64,000 nt of DNA. Source: Leptasterias polaris (Eukaryota; Echinodermata; Asteroidea; Forcipulatida; Asteriidae). Of this stretch, positions 1 through 11,800 are shown one piece after another. A program made the position numbers and the translations under genes. The number at the start of each line of letters is the position of its first letter. The stretch's first letter is position 1. Under the pieces are notes generated by a model, which worked only from the letters and a program-made list of their open reading frames with translations, was not told where the DNA came from and ran no database searches. The stretch lies in assembly GCA_037783415.1 (NCBI GenBank), contig JAZGTN010000003.1, positions 3,448,501-3,512,500 of the forward strand, in the 5' to 3' direction.

Positions 1-749
1 GAAAGAGGCACATCTCAAAACGTGAAAAGTTGTTATTTTTTATAAACTCTTGAATTTATGTGGAAGTAATTACACAAAATGTAAAATCTCCCATAGGACC
101 AAGGTGTAGTTTCTTGCCTGCCAGAAAGGCCCTGGAATGTACAAGGTCACTCTTTTTGTAAAAATCAAAAGTATGGTCTATTGAGAATGGAAACAACTGT
201 TAAGCACAATTTGAAAGTTTGAGTTTTTGAATAACTTCCCATTGGTTTCATAACAACTTTTTATATTTCTTTGTGGCTAGTGAAAATAGAGGTCAGTATC
301 ATTAGCGTTACACTTACAGACAGACCGTGAAAGTTTGGTCTGCTATGGTTTGATTGAAAAGAAAGTGAAATTGAAACCATCATCACGGCTCTACAGACAG
401 AATCACAATATTTAATCACTTTTTGTATGAAATGCTGGGTACTGGTTTGGCTGGGTACTTGAGTACAACACTCAGTTTGGCTCAATTTTTCGGGTGGGAG
501 GGACCGTTGGGCCACATCGGTGACGCAAAAAGTTTACTGGACAATATAGTTTTGTATAAGACCAGCATAGAAAAAAAAAAAAAACATATATACCTGACAC
601 AGTTCCCCTAACAATTGAAATTCTGTTTTAATTTGAACGAGCACTAGAGAGGATAAATCTTATTCATAGTATAGAGCCGCAGAATTCTTCAAACACTCAA
701 CAGAACTGAATTATTTTTACCAGACTGAAAGTCACCATTTGAACAAGAA

Positions 750-850
750 CACAAGACTGCCGGACTTAATTGTCCAGACATGAGTTTACTGGCGCGGCCT
801 GATGCTATAATCACTGGCTTCGAGCCTGTGGTCCAGTAATTTCAGAGAAT
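750..850 (+). repeat. Dispersed repeat family R1 (copy)
   Basis: Contains GAGTTTACTGGC and AATCACTGGC blocks that recur at 7140-7235 in the same orientation and inverted at 38335-38425 and 40545-40625. Shorter pieces occur near 6947-6975, 8026-8060 and 40730-40800. No ends or coding capacity were recognised. Confidence 0.55.
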
Positions 851-1982
851 GGATTCTTTCATTTCCAAAAACTGGTAAAAGCAAAGTTTGTTGGCAACTT
901 CTCTTGACTGCATTCTTTAAACTGTCTTAGTCATTGCTAGACTACTGACCACGGGTCATAGTCCACTGTCATTTCTATTTTCTTCCTCCCTGAAATGATT
1001 TGTCTTGAGTGGTGTTGAGTCTCAAGTGGTGATAACACTTGATCAGCTATTCAGATATTTGGATGGTGACTTCACAGGCAAAGGGCATTAAAGAAACAAA
1101 AGTGAAGAGTAAGTGGCCATTTGACAATAAAGAATGACATCAACAATGGATGATAAATTTAGGGTGCATCAAATTTTATGTGGTAAATGTAATTTTGACC
1201 TTCACTGGGGGTCCTTGATTCCAGCTGTTTCCACATGAGTGACCTCAGATACTGCTTGGCTACACTCTTCCCTGGAAGGTTGTTGACTGTACAATGTATA
1301 CAAACCAGTTGGACACTTGTGTTTCAAAGAATTGGCTTTGTGAATTGGCTTTGTGTACACACACACACAGTGTAAACAAAATGTGTCAAGGTTAAATCTT
1401 TTTGGTAATTTCAAGGAAGTGTAGACCTCCAATTGTTTTAGAATAAATGTATTCTCGGGCCTTGCTACCATGGGCAGTTTGGGGCATCGATACCTCTCGT
1501 CACTAACCACTGGTAGGGGATGTACTGACAATCAATGCTAGTTGGCTTCCACAAGTGACTGCCTTTATGTACTTTTCGCATACACCGCTTATGGCTCTTG
1601 TAGTACGCTTATAGTATGTGTGTGTACAAATTCAAGTATTTCGACGTGATCCCATTTCAAATGAATTTTGTATACGGTCACCCTAAACTTCATACAATTA
1701 GACATGAAGATCAAAGAAGAATGAGAGGGGACCAGTTGCTCTATGATTTGATGCCTTTTTTGCAGGCTACCCACACTTGAGCACCAAGGTAGAGTGGATC
1801 TGTCTTTACTTTAATTGCGTCATTAATATGTTTGCACATAAATTAGCCAATTTTCCATGGGTTATGAGCCAGCAATGCGTGCTGGGGAAAAATGACACGG
1901 TGAGATCGATCACCCTTGGAAGTGAGGTTGATTTATTTTTAATCCTCCAATTAAATACAATTCCATCGACACTGGAAAATGT

Positions 1983-2026
1983 GCAAAAATTAGTTAGTGG
2001 CCTGACGTTTCGACCCTAGCAGAGTC
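1983..2026 (-). repeat. Penelope-like element tail remnant
   Basis: About 44 bp, including GGCCTGACGTTTCGACCCTA, match the terminal sequence of the Penelope-like fragment at 23989-24060. The other end of that element pair (25188-25271) carries the same block inverted. Only this terminal block is preserved here. Confidence 0.65.
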
Positions 2027-2684
2027 TTGTGTACATAAATTCAAACGCAAGTTACTTCATGGTAAGTTTTGCTCAGTAATCTAGAATAGCGAAGACGTTT
2101 TGCAGTTTGTATTCTTTACTCAGTTCTATTCTTTTACTCGGTAGTATGATGTATATATACGTGCAGTAGTGCACAATTGTCATACAAATCCGTTGACACT
2201 TGATATCCTGATAAAAATGCTGTTTCTGGAACTGCCATCCTGTTCCTGTCATTTCCTGTTTCTGGTTCTCAACTTGCCCTCCATGCTTAAATAAATCGCA
2301 GTCTTTTATGATGGTCTCAATTCAACTTGCATTATAGCATGGAGTGACTAATTATTTTCCTTGGTTTTTAATGACAAAAGAAAGAGTGACATTGACACAC
2401 ATGTTGGATGAGCTAATTGTACATTCGGCATTCAAGATCCCCAAAATAATGTGTTACATAAATTTCTGGAAAGTATCCACAATTTTAATCGTACTCACTA
2501 TTTTCTTTTCAAGGCTCAACCTTAACACTAGCCCGGGGTACATTTTCTAGTAAAAACTGTTACGGGCTACAATGTGCATGTTTGAACACCACTTCTCAAT
2601 TTGCTCTGTGGGCTACCAAAACTTTGCAACCTACTTGTTTAAAAGTGCTCATATTTCTTCCTTTTCATGTTTTTTATGTTTTTT

Positions 2685-2813
2685 ACAAATATGCCTCGAA
2701 ATTGCGTGGTTTTCCTTTTACATCGTGAACTAACACGGTCGGCTCCACAAAATGGCCGACTGTGTTAGTTCGCAAAGTAAGAGGAAAACCACACAATTTC
2801 TAGGCATATTTGT
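2685..2813. repeat. Fold-back (long inverted repeat) element
   Basis: Two arms of roughly 55 bp are inverted around a short spacer near 2741-2756. The left arm contains AAATTGCGTGGTTTTCC and the right arm its complement with a few changes. Part of the arm recurs at 40165-40195. It would form a strong hairpin and fits a fold-back MITE. Confidence 0.75.
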
Positions 2814-2887
2814 GTGGATCATTGTATTCGCTACTTTTAAAACATCTTTCTAACCATGTATTTTATAACAAACGGTTAAAAAAGCTT

Positions 2888-2945
2888 TTTATAGACCAAC
2901 TCGCCCGATCCAAGGCAACGTTCCATGTTCCCAATTCAAATTATT
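2888..2945. repeat. Fragment shared with the 40.2-kb fold-back
   Basis: The block with CCAACTCGCCCGATCCAAGG resembles 40225-40260, which follows the same arm sequence there. The 2.7-2.95 kb and 40.0-40.3 kb regions therefore look like two relatives of one repeat. Confidence 0.5.
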
Positions 2946-4032
2946 TAGAGGGATGAATTGAGGTTTTGTTTTAAAACATAAATGTATCAAAATAATGCGC
3001 TTTTGGTGGTTCAAAAGCCATTTAGGCTCTTTTTTCTTAACTTGTAGAAACTTACCAAGAAAACTTGTTTTATTGCAGGTTTTTGAAGATTTGAAAGAAC
3101 TACACAAATTACTCTGTTTGTACACATATAGACGTAGCAATGCTGTACTACTAGGCCTATACAACAAAAAGGGTCAGAAGAATATATTTTCATGCAAATT
3201 CTGAATTTTTTTCCCCCATTTTACTTCCTCTTCAATCATGTGATTGCAAACAAAATTCTGAATACATGTAGGAGCACAGTGTAAAAGCCTTTTCAAGTTT
3301 TTGCCTGGTAAAGGGACCCTGACCTTTGACTGGTTGTGGTTGTTTACAATGTCAATACTTCAAGTGCATTGTGCACCATGAATAGAGAGGAGTAGAAAAC
3401 TTGTTATTTGTACACTGCCCAGGCATGCAGAGCGGTGCATTTAGGGGGATGAGGCAAATGGGGAATTCTCTCATGGAGTGGGTCACCTCATGGAGCTCCT
3501 TAGTCACCAATGGCTAACCATAAATTATAGTCATTACTGTGTGATGATGAAAATCCCTGGTCTGAATTTTGGGGAAAACTCCATAAGATGTTGGGGCAGG
3601 CCTGACATTTCATTCTTGAAAGGACAAGGCCACCAATGTATTTTCTCCTATTTGTTGTAAGGGCACCTCTTTTCTATGAGGAAATTGTCAATTACTAATT
3701 ACAACATGTCAAGGGGCACCAAGGCAATAACCAGGGGGCAACGGAGGCAATTGCCTCCGTTAATCATCAGGCTTGTCAGGGCTTGTGGCTCAAGATGTTT
3801 GCTTGACCAAAAAACTTTTTGCAATGACCGGGGAATTTGTCTTTATGGGTACTAATTTGTCAGTTGTCTGTCTTGTCCTAAATGGCATTCCCAACTCAAG
3901 CAAACACTTACTGGGGCTTGCCTCCATTTCACTAACTCTGCCCTATTATATCATTAGTTTATTCGTTTTTTAAAATGTAAATCATCATTTTGTATGATGC
4001 CGGCACATGAGATTATGTTAAATGGAAATAAA

Positions 4033-4066
<34 letters not shown>

Positions 4067-4067
4067 G
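4033..4067 (+). repeat. (TGT)n microsatellite
   Basis: About eleven TGT/GTT triplets follow GGAAATAAA. A short A-rich stretch before a simple triplet tail is typical of a LINE or SINE 3' end, but no element body was recognised upstream. Confidence 0.85.
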
Positions 4068-4323
4068 AATTAAGTAGGCCTATACTGTACTTCATTACTC
4101 AACAGAATTGAAAGGTGTATTGTTTATCAGACTCAAAATCAGCATATTAAGTCGTTGCAAGTTTTCTGGGGGCAAAACCAGGCTCCGAAAAGCCAGGAAA
4201 AGGTTTAAGATTTTTTGCCAGGAAAGGTTTTTTGTATTTTAGAAGCATGACTTACCGATTGCAGTGTTGATAAAACAACGTGTAAGCTGAATTCCTACAT
4301 GTACATGTAGCTCAAAAGGAATG

Positions 4324-4372
4324 TTCCTATTGGCTGAATTGCTACATTATGTAGGAATTCAGCCAATAGGAA
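4324..4372. repeat. Short perfect-arm hairpin
   Basis: Arms TTCCTATTGGCTGAATT and the complement AATTCAGCCAATAGGAA flank a spacer of about 15 bp. Each arm contains a CCAAT/ATTGG core. No flanking duplication was identified. Confidence 0.7.
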
Positions 4373-4560
4373 AATGTTATGCAGTACACACAGCGGGTAA
4401 CAAATTTTATTTAACAGAGTTAAAGGATTGCTGCCAAAAAGATGCACTAGCGTGATTGGGTACAGCCCCTTGACATGCAATGCAAAAGTTCACACACAAA
4501 AGTTGTCACGCATGCGCAGTGTGGGAGACTTCTCACAGGACGTCGTTCAATAAACAAAGG

Positions 4561-4797
4561 TTCCCTTCACACGATGATTTAGCGTACGTCCTTGGTCAAA
4601 ACTTCCACTAGTGTAAGATTTTGTCGTAGGTCCGGACCTCCGACAAAATGTAGCAATGTTGGACAATATTTTACAAGGGACCCTGGACAGTGTAAAAATT
4701 GTTGTCCTTTCACACGAGGTACATTTTGTAAAATTTTACAACCATGCTACAATTAAGCAAGGGACCCTTGCTAAATTGCTCTCGTGTGAAAGGGGCT
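4561..4797. mobile_element. MITE with CCCTTTCACACGA-type inverted ends
   Basis: The left end TTCCCTTCACACGATG and the inverted right end (CTCGTGTGAAAGGG at 4780-4793) pair imperfectly. Inside are a 10-bp-arm hairpin at 4618-4649 and a further internal copy of CCTTTCACACGAG near 4708. No transposase frame is present, so it is a non-autonomous DNA element of unassigned superfamily. Confidence 0.55.
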
Positions 4798-5049
4798 TAT
4801 GCAGTAAGTATATTTGATAAATGATTGAGATTTGACAGTGTGTGTACGTGTTCACAATGGATTATGCATTGTTGCTTCGTTCATTTGTTGACGAGAACCG
4901 GCTGCAAGCTAGTGTGCCTTGTGCTACAAATGCTTTGCCAATGTTTATGAAATAGAAACTGTGCTACAAGGGTCACTTGATCACAGGCTTTATGAAATTG
5001 TGCCCAGTGGATACATATCAACTGTAATGACTAATGTTTATCTACTGTA

Positions 5050-5165
5050 CAGGCATGCAACTTTTCAACTGATCGGCTGATTTCCTCGCCTGATTTCTCA
5101 ACTGTGCCATTGGAAATTGAAAGACGATGTACAAAGTCTTTGCTGTGCCATGGCACTTTTCTCTT
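5050..5165 (+). repeat. Dispersed repeat family R3 (copy)
   Basis: Core AACTGATCGGCTGATTTCC, followed by a variable stretch and ACAAAGT. Related blocks are at 35270-35375 and 56288-56375. A chance antisense open frame of this interval (5042-5719, minus) mostly shadows the next exon. Confidence 0.5.
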
Positions 5166-5335
5166 TCTCTTACAAACTGCAGTTGCATGTCTGACAGTAT
5201 AATAGGGAATAGATTTTTCATTGGTAATTTTCTCAAGGTTGGTTGACAAGTTGTGTTTTCTTGATGTATCAAAATTGTAGTAAGATAACTTTTTCTAATG
5301 TTGTGTTCACATTTTCTTTTGTGAAATTCAAACAG

Positions 5336-5872
5336 GTTTTGACAGCCCATGTTGCAGCCTCTTTGGGTGCTCACAACACAGGCAGCATTGCCGGTAAAAT
5401 AAGTGAGAAATTCAAGTGTGATAGCACCGGGTCCATCTGCTTCAACTCTTATCTGGACTTCCTCAAGGAGCAGAGCTTCCTCCAGAATGACAACATAGAC
5501 CTCAAGAAGCTTGAGGACACCTGCTGGATGTTGAGCATCAAGAAGTATGAGACCCGGGACAACAAGATCGTTGCTAACCCGGAGCTTAGGAAACTCTGGC
5601 AGATCTTCAACTTCCTGGCTGAGCCAGAGACCTTCCCAGTGAGTATCGACCGGGAGGAAATGGCCCTCTTGATGGAGAAACTTGTGGTGGCCCTCGGGAT
5701 GAAGTGGGACATGACCCACTTTGAATATGTCACCAAGGACCTGAAGATGTTCACCTTCAACAAGATGCTGTGTTGCTATGAGTCAACGTTCGCTAAGGGG
5801 ATGGACAAGGTGTCCATCGCAGAGGCGGTGATAGAAGTTTATGATGAGATCATCGAGGAAGTAGAGAAAAAG
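5336..5872 (+). CDS. SWAP70: SWAP70-like exon: EF-hand-like N-terminal region
   Basis: 537 bp, phase 0 at both ends; acceptor AAACAG, donor GTAATT. It begins VLTAHVAAS, the position where vertebrate DEF6 continues after its first exon, and contains DLKKLEDTCWML and LRKLWQIFNFL blocks typical of the family N-terminus. It ends EEVEKK directly before the PH domain. The region is degenerate as a calcium-binding EF-hand: no full acidic loop is evident. Confidence 0.93.
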
Positions 5873-8800
5873 GTAATTTCTGTGTATATTTCAGGGTTCT
5901 TAAGATTGTTCATGAAAACACTAAAGGAAGACAGGTCTGGAATAGCAACCTTTTCTTTACCACAAGCAACGTTATTTACTCCACTCACCACTTCTTTCTT
6001 AATCACACACATAAAGCACTCAAGCCTGAACAATCTTACAATGAAAAGAGTCGGGGCTCCCATTTGGGAAATAAATGTCAAAGAAATTTGGAAATGGATT
6101 TTATTGTTTCTGTGTGTTTTGGTTTTTTTTTTACAGTTAAACGCCCTGGCTTTGGTATCCGATATCAATATGGGCAGTCTGCAAATTCCAGACATGAGCA
6201 TGTAGTGGTATTGTTTGACTACATATAACAGCATGACTAGTTACTAGGTGTAGGGTGTTGGTGTAGGGTGTCATGGCCGAGTGGTTTAGAGGTTGATATT
6301 GTGTTTGAAAAAGAATACTCCCCAGGGAGCTGAGAAAGATTAAAGGAATGTTATTGGCCCAATGACCAGGGCACTAATGTAAAGCGCATTGAGACGTTAT
6401 TGTAAATTGCGCTATAAGAACTTGTTATTATTATTATTATTACATGTGCCGTCCCAACTTTAGAATATGTAGTTAGTACCAGCCCAACTGAGTGTTGCAG
6501 TTAGAACGACCCTACTCTAGCTGGGATTTCCTGATAGTGTAATCAATGAGTGGGCCTCTAAAGTAATTTCGATCCGCTCAAGTTTGGCTTGCCATAGAAC
6601 AGAGCTTGTAAACATGTGATATTTGTTAATTATCACAGGAAAACGCAAGAAGAAATTGATAAAAATCCATTACTCCGAGGATGCTCCATCACACACCTGC
6701 GACACCACTGGCAGCCAAGTGTTGCAACCACCCTATGTTTGGCTGGTCTGCTCAATATAGCCTTTAAGATAGTGGTGTTGGTGTTGAATATTATGAATTG
6801 CTTCCTCTTTTAAGTCTCTCCGCTTGAAGTTTTCCATACAGACTCAACAGTTTGCTTGATAAGTGTCTCCAAAAAAAACAACCACCTTTCGATTCAGAAG
6901 AGTCTCAAGAGAAACTCATACCAGGGCTCATATTTGGGTGGAAAATTCACAAGACTGCAGGGCTTGTTGCTCAAAATGTTTACTACCAGAATTTACTTTA
7001 CAAGACCAGTTGAATCAAAATGAGTTGAACAAGCACCTAAGAGAAGATCTATGTTTCTATCTCATTTGTCTGATAATACTCAAGAGATATGAAACACAAA
7101 GATATTACAATGAGGTAGCCTATTATTCAATTGATATTAACACAAGACTGCTGGGCTTGTCCAGTTGTGAGTTTACTGGCCCAAGGCTAAAATCACTGGC
7201 CTCGGGCCTGCTGTGCAGTGTTAATTTCGAGCTGTGCATTTTGTATGAGAAAGCACACAACATCTTATACATTACAGGCAGCTTTTTATAGTACAAGTGT
7301 TTGGATGAAATATTGACAATATTGTACAACAAATTGTCATTCTAACTAGTTAACCAATTCAGATCATCGTAACCATGGAGGAAAATTCACCTTGGCTAAA
7401 ACCCTTTTCCTGACGGCTGAGGGAAAAAAAATGTGTAGATAACTTTACCTGGCCTGGTATTACATGGAGGCCATCAGTGCCCTAGTCTTGGCTTTGGTGC
7501 CCCTTCAAAAGTTTCATGTAGATTCTAAGATTTTCCAATATAAGTACCCTTTGAAACATGAAAGTGGCCCTGTGAAATTCCAGGCCTGCTCTACTACATG
7601 TAGTACAGTATTTAATAATAACATAATAATAGCTAAATCTTATATAGCGCATTTTACAATAACGTATCAATGCGCTTTACATTAGTGCCCTGGGGCCCCT
7701 GGTCTTTGGGCCAATAGCATTCCTTTCATCTTTCTCAGCTCCCTAGGGAGTATACAGCCTGAGCTGCAGTGGCGCTCCGAAAGCTTTTTCAAACACCAAC
7801 CTCTACCCTTGCAGATACCCATTTACAGCCCTGGGTGAAGAGAAGCAATTATAGCAATGTGTCTTGCTCAAGGACACAAGTGTCATGACCGGGACTCGAA
7901 CCCACACCCCGATGACTAAACCACCAGAACTTGAATCTGATGCTCTAAACCACTCGGCACTGACACCCTAATTTTCTCATTTTGATTCTGTTGTGAAAAT
8001 AATTCTGGTCCAGTAAAAATGTTCTGCGGTCTTGTGGATTTTTCATCCCAATTGGAGCCCTGTGTGAAATAATGTACACACGTTCAAACACTTTGATAAC
8101 AGTGGACTGTGATTTCAGGACAGCTTCTGCTTATTTTTAGTTATCACTGGCTTGAAGGAAGTGTGACTGCTATTAATGCACTTCGATACTTTGATTAATT
8201 CTGTCGTGTGAGCTATTATACAGTTTCATTAGTAAGTGGATCATGTACACGTATCATATAGTTAGGTTTGCAGGAAGGAAATTGCATATAGCGACATCAA
8301 GTTACTGTATCTAGATTCTTACAATGCCGTTTTCCTCAATGGTTGTTATAAAAATAACACATTGGTACAGTTTAAAACCCTAGTGAGGTTCGCTGTCAGC
8401 ACATGTTGACATTCAATAATACAATATAGTCGTACCCACACACAAGGGTGTAAATACCTGCAATCGGGACCTCCTATTGACTTTCTTTTGTTTGTACCAT
8501 AACTTTTTGGCAACAGCTCACTTTGGTTTGTACACACTTTCCAACTGGGGACCTTTACCCAACTGGGGACCTTTACCCAACTGGGGACCTTTACCCAACT
8601 GGGGACCTTTACCCAACCTGGGACCCTATTGTCCTCTTTTGTTGTAGGTCCCCAGTTTGAGTGTGTATACCTACCCTGGTCAGCTCAGACCTTGATATCC
8701 TAAGCTGGACCATGCAACTTGTCCTAGAGGGGGTGTCAATCAACAGGGGTCAGTGATTTGGTGACAAAATTCTGTCAGCCTTCTTTGTGTACAAATTTGG

Positions 8801-11800
8801 TTTGTCAGTTGTCAATGGTATCTATAAAACCAATTCATAAACTTAATTAAATAAGCACACAAATAAGCTTAAATTAACCCAGACAATTTACGTGGCATGT
8901 AAATAGCACTCTTATTAGATAAAACAAAGCAGTGGTTCACCATTGAAAATAAAGAAAGTTGGCTTTGAGAATGTATATCTCTGTTTTTGTCTCGGTATCG
9001 GACCATAGAGCAAGCTCTATGATCGGACTTACATGTAGTAATCTTGACTATTGTACATGTACATTGTTATAAATGAGCCATGAATTCCTTGCACTGAACT
9101 ATGAAAACTTGACTTATTCCATCGTTCGCTTGATTGGTTCATGGCTTCCCGAGAAGCTCTCTATCAGTGGAATTTTTGCGTTGTTTTTTTTGTAGTGAAG
9201 AGTGGACGGTTTCACTACATTTGTAACAACCTTAGAATGTCTTGCAGCAAGACTAGGTAAATGGTGAAACAGCGCCATGTTGGAGAAAATTGTCGTCCGA
9301 ATCGAACTCTTGCTTGTAGCTAAAATGATTTTACCTAAGCTTTAAAAAATATATATAAACAAATAAATGCAAGAACTGTTAAACAAAAGTGTAACGATTT
9401 TTTTTTGTTTAATCAATAACAACCTGTATCTTTTTGTTTTTAATTCGGTAAAGGGACTACTTTTCAAGAGGGGCCACAAAATGAAGAGCTGGAAGGAGCG
9501 TTGGTTTGTCTTGAAGCCTGGCTTTTTGTCTTACTACACTAATCGCAACGAGAAGGAGAAGAAAGGAGACATCATCATCACTTCCTGCTGGGAGACAGAA
9601 GTAAGTTTGTGAAGATGCTTGTGGTTTAAACATATATTTTTGTTCTATTTTTCACTTCTCTCTGTGATGTTTTCTTTTTGAGGAAGTAAGATAGAATTGC
9701 AGCTATCATGTTATTAAAAATATACAACAGCAGGAACATCGCAGAATAATTGATTTGTAACAATTCATGGGGCTGGACTTCCTACAACAAATATAACCAA
9801 TATCTATAATTATCAAGCATTGTTAGGGGAATTCACAAGCAGAAAAGAGTTTCTATTTCATAGTGCAGCTGCTATTAAGCAACAGGTTACCGGTCACAAA
9901 TGGTACTCGTGATATGGTAGTTTGGCTGGTAACCTTAATCTGGTAATAGTTATTTTATTGTACAAGCTTCTTTTTGTGCTTTTAAAAGCAGCTCTCTGAA
10001 TTTGGGCCCTGGCTTTTTGGCAAGCGCTGACAGAGTACCAGGCAACACAAATCCATCCACATTGGAAAAAAACAAAAACGGGTTGCCAAGGAATGCAGAC
10101 TGTCCGCAGACGTCAGACTGGCTTTGTGCACTCAAGCGCGCCAAAGTTGAATAAGCTTCTCCTGCCAAGTTCTTCTGTCGTTTGACACAAATGCCTCCAT
10201 CAATAAACATTGAGTGATGAATATCGGCAGCAGAGACGAAGACTGTCAATTGCTTAAATAATAATAATAATAATTAGGTTTATTGAGCGCCTCACGCTGA
10301 ACCAACCCCGAGGGCGCTTTACAACAATAACAATTACTTAAAGAGTAAAAGGAGACTAAATATAATTAATTTAAAGACAAGTACAGCGAATTTTAAAAAG
10401 TTTAAATCGATAAAAATAGCCATATCTGGTAAATAGTAAACAGTTTTAAAAAGATCAACACAAATTTGAATTTGGTTGGTTTAAGTATATTATAGTCATC
10501 ACCATTTTCACATAGTGCAGTTATAATCAATCTGTTTTTTAAGCAGTAGTAAAAGAGCTAATGTCCCCATTCTTCTTTCTAGCCTATTTCACTCCTCTGC
10601 AGGAGGAAAGCCTCTTCACCAATTCTCCATTTCACTCTATCCTGCGCTGTCTGTTGCCAAGCATTGCCCCTCTTGTACTTAGTTCATCTCTCCATCTTCT
10701 GTTTTGTCTCCCTCTTTTTCTTGTTCGGTTTCTTGGAGTCCAGTTGGTTGTTTTGCACGCCCACCTGTTGTCATACCTCCTTGCTAGGTGACCTGCCCAT
10801 CTCCACTTCTTTGATTTAATGGTCTTAATATTATCCTACACTCTTGATTTCTTTCTTAGGTCCTCATTCGTCACCCTGTCCTTTGTTACTCCTATTATTA
10901 TTCTTTCCATAGCCCTCTGTTCTCCCCATATGATATCCTAAACCAGTAGCTCCTGATTGGCCGACCGACCCAAAATGTGATTGGCCAAAGTTTATGAATA
11001 ATTAGTGCCTAGAAGTAAACCTTTTGTGAAATCTTGCATAAAAGTGAACGGTTTTGTACCAATTGGCAGGATTGGAATGAATGGATGTGCGCATAAAGTC
11101 GCATGGTGTTTGTGAGAATGTTTTGGAGAAAAGAAAAATGAGCATGATTAAGTGCAACCAGTTGTATCTCACTAGTTACAGGATTGTATCCAAATCTCTT
11201 ATTTTATGAGGTGTATTTTACGTGTTTGTGGCAGTGCTAAGAATGTGATTGTTTACACATAGAAGCAGGAATCGTGTTGAAGTTGCTCTCTGATAGAATC
11301 TTGCGCCAATTTTGAGTAAACATTGAAGTAGGAAGCTGGTATTGTTATTAAACTGCATGAGTAGATCTGGAGTACACTTATGGCAATACATGTACATCCG
11401 TGTGTCATATCAATGTTCTCCATCCATGCATTATGTACTTTACCAGTGTTCATACATGTATACACACTTGTGTATTAGAACTTCAAATATTGGCTCTGGC
11501 TCATCATTTTTGTTATTGACACTACCTCATTTATCATGGATGTCCATGTTCTTTATCAGATTGACTTGTATTTGTTTGAAACCTGTTCCTACATTTACAT
11601 TTATGTTAAGTGTTACAAACAAAGTGTATAGACCTGAGAACAAAAGAGGTCCATACAATGTAGAGACTTGAAACACTATGTGGACTTACACACGTCCACA
11701 CAGTGTTATTTACAGTGTTGAAGAATCTGTATAATAAGTGCACAGAACCAAGGACTGTCCACAGAGTGTATGCAAGACAGAGCTGTGCATGTTAGGTGCC

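Larger units (their letters stand above)
1..5335. other. Non-coding DNA upstream of the first visible SWAP70-like exon
   Basis: No convincing exon was found here. The first visible SWAP70-like exon starts in phase 0 at the place where vertebrate homologues have their second coding exon, so this stretch is probably intron 1. The ~33-codon first exon was not found and should lie further left. The interval holds dispersed repeats, two hairpins, a MITE and a (TGT)n run, each listed separately. The short open frames have no recognisable protein similarity. Confidence 0.6.

Noticed and set aside
5042..5719. 225-codon minus-strand open frame
   Set aside because: It is antisense to the first SWAP70-like exon, whose plus frame matches the family and has proper splice sites; the minus frame is a composition shadow.
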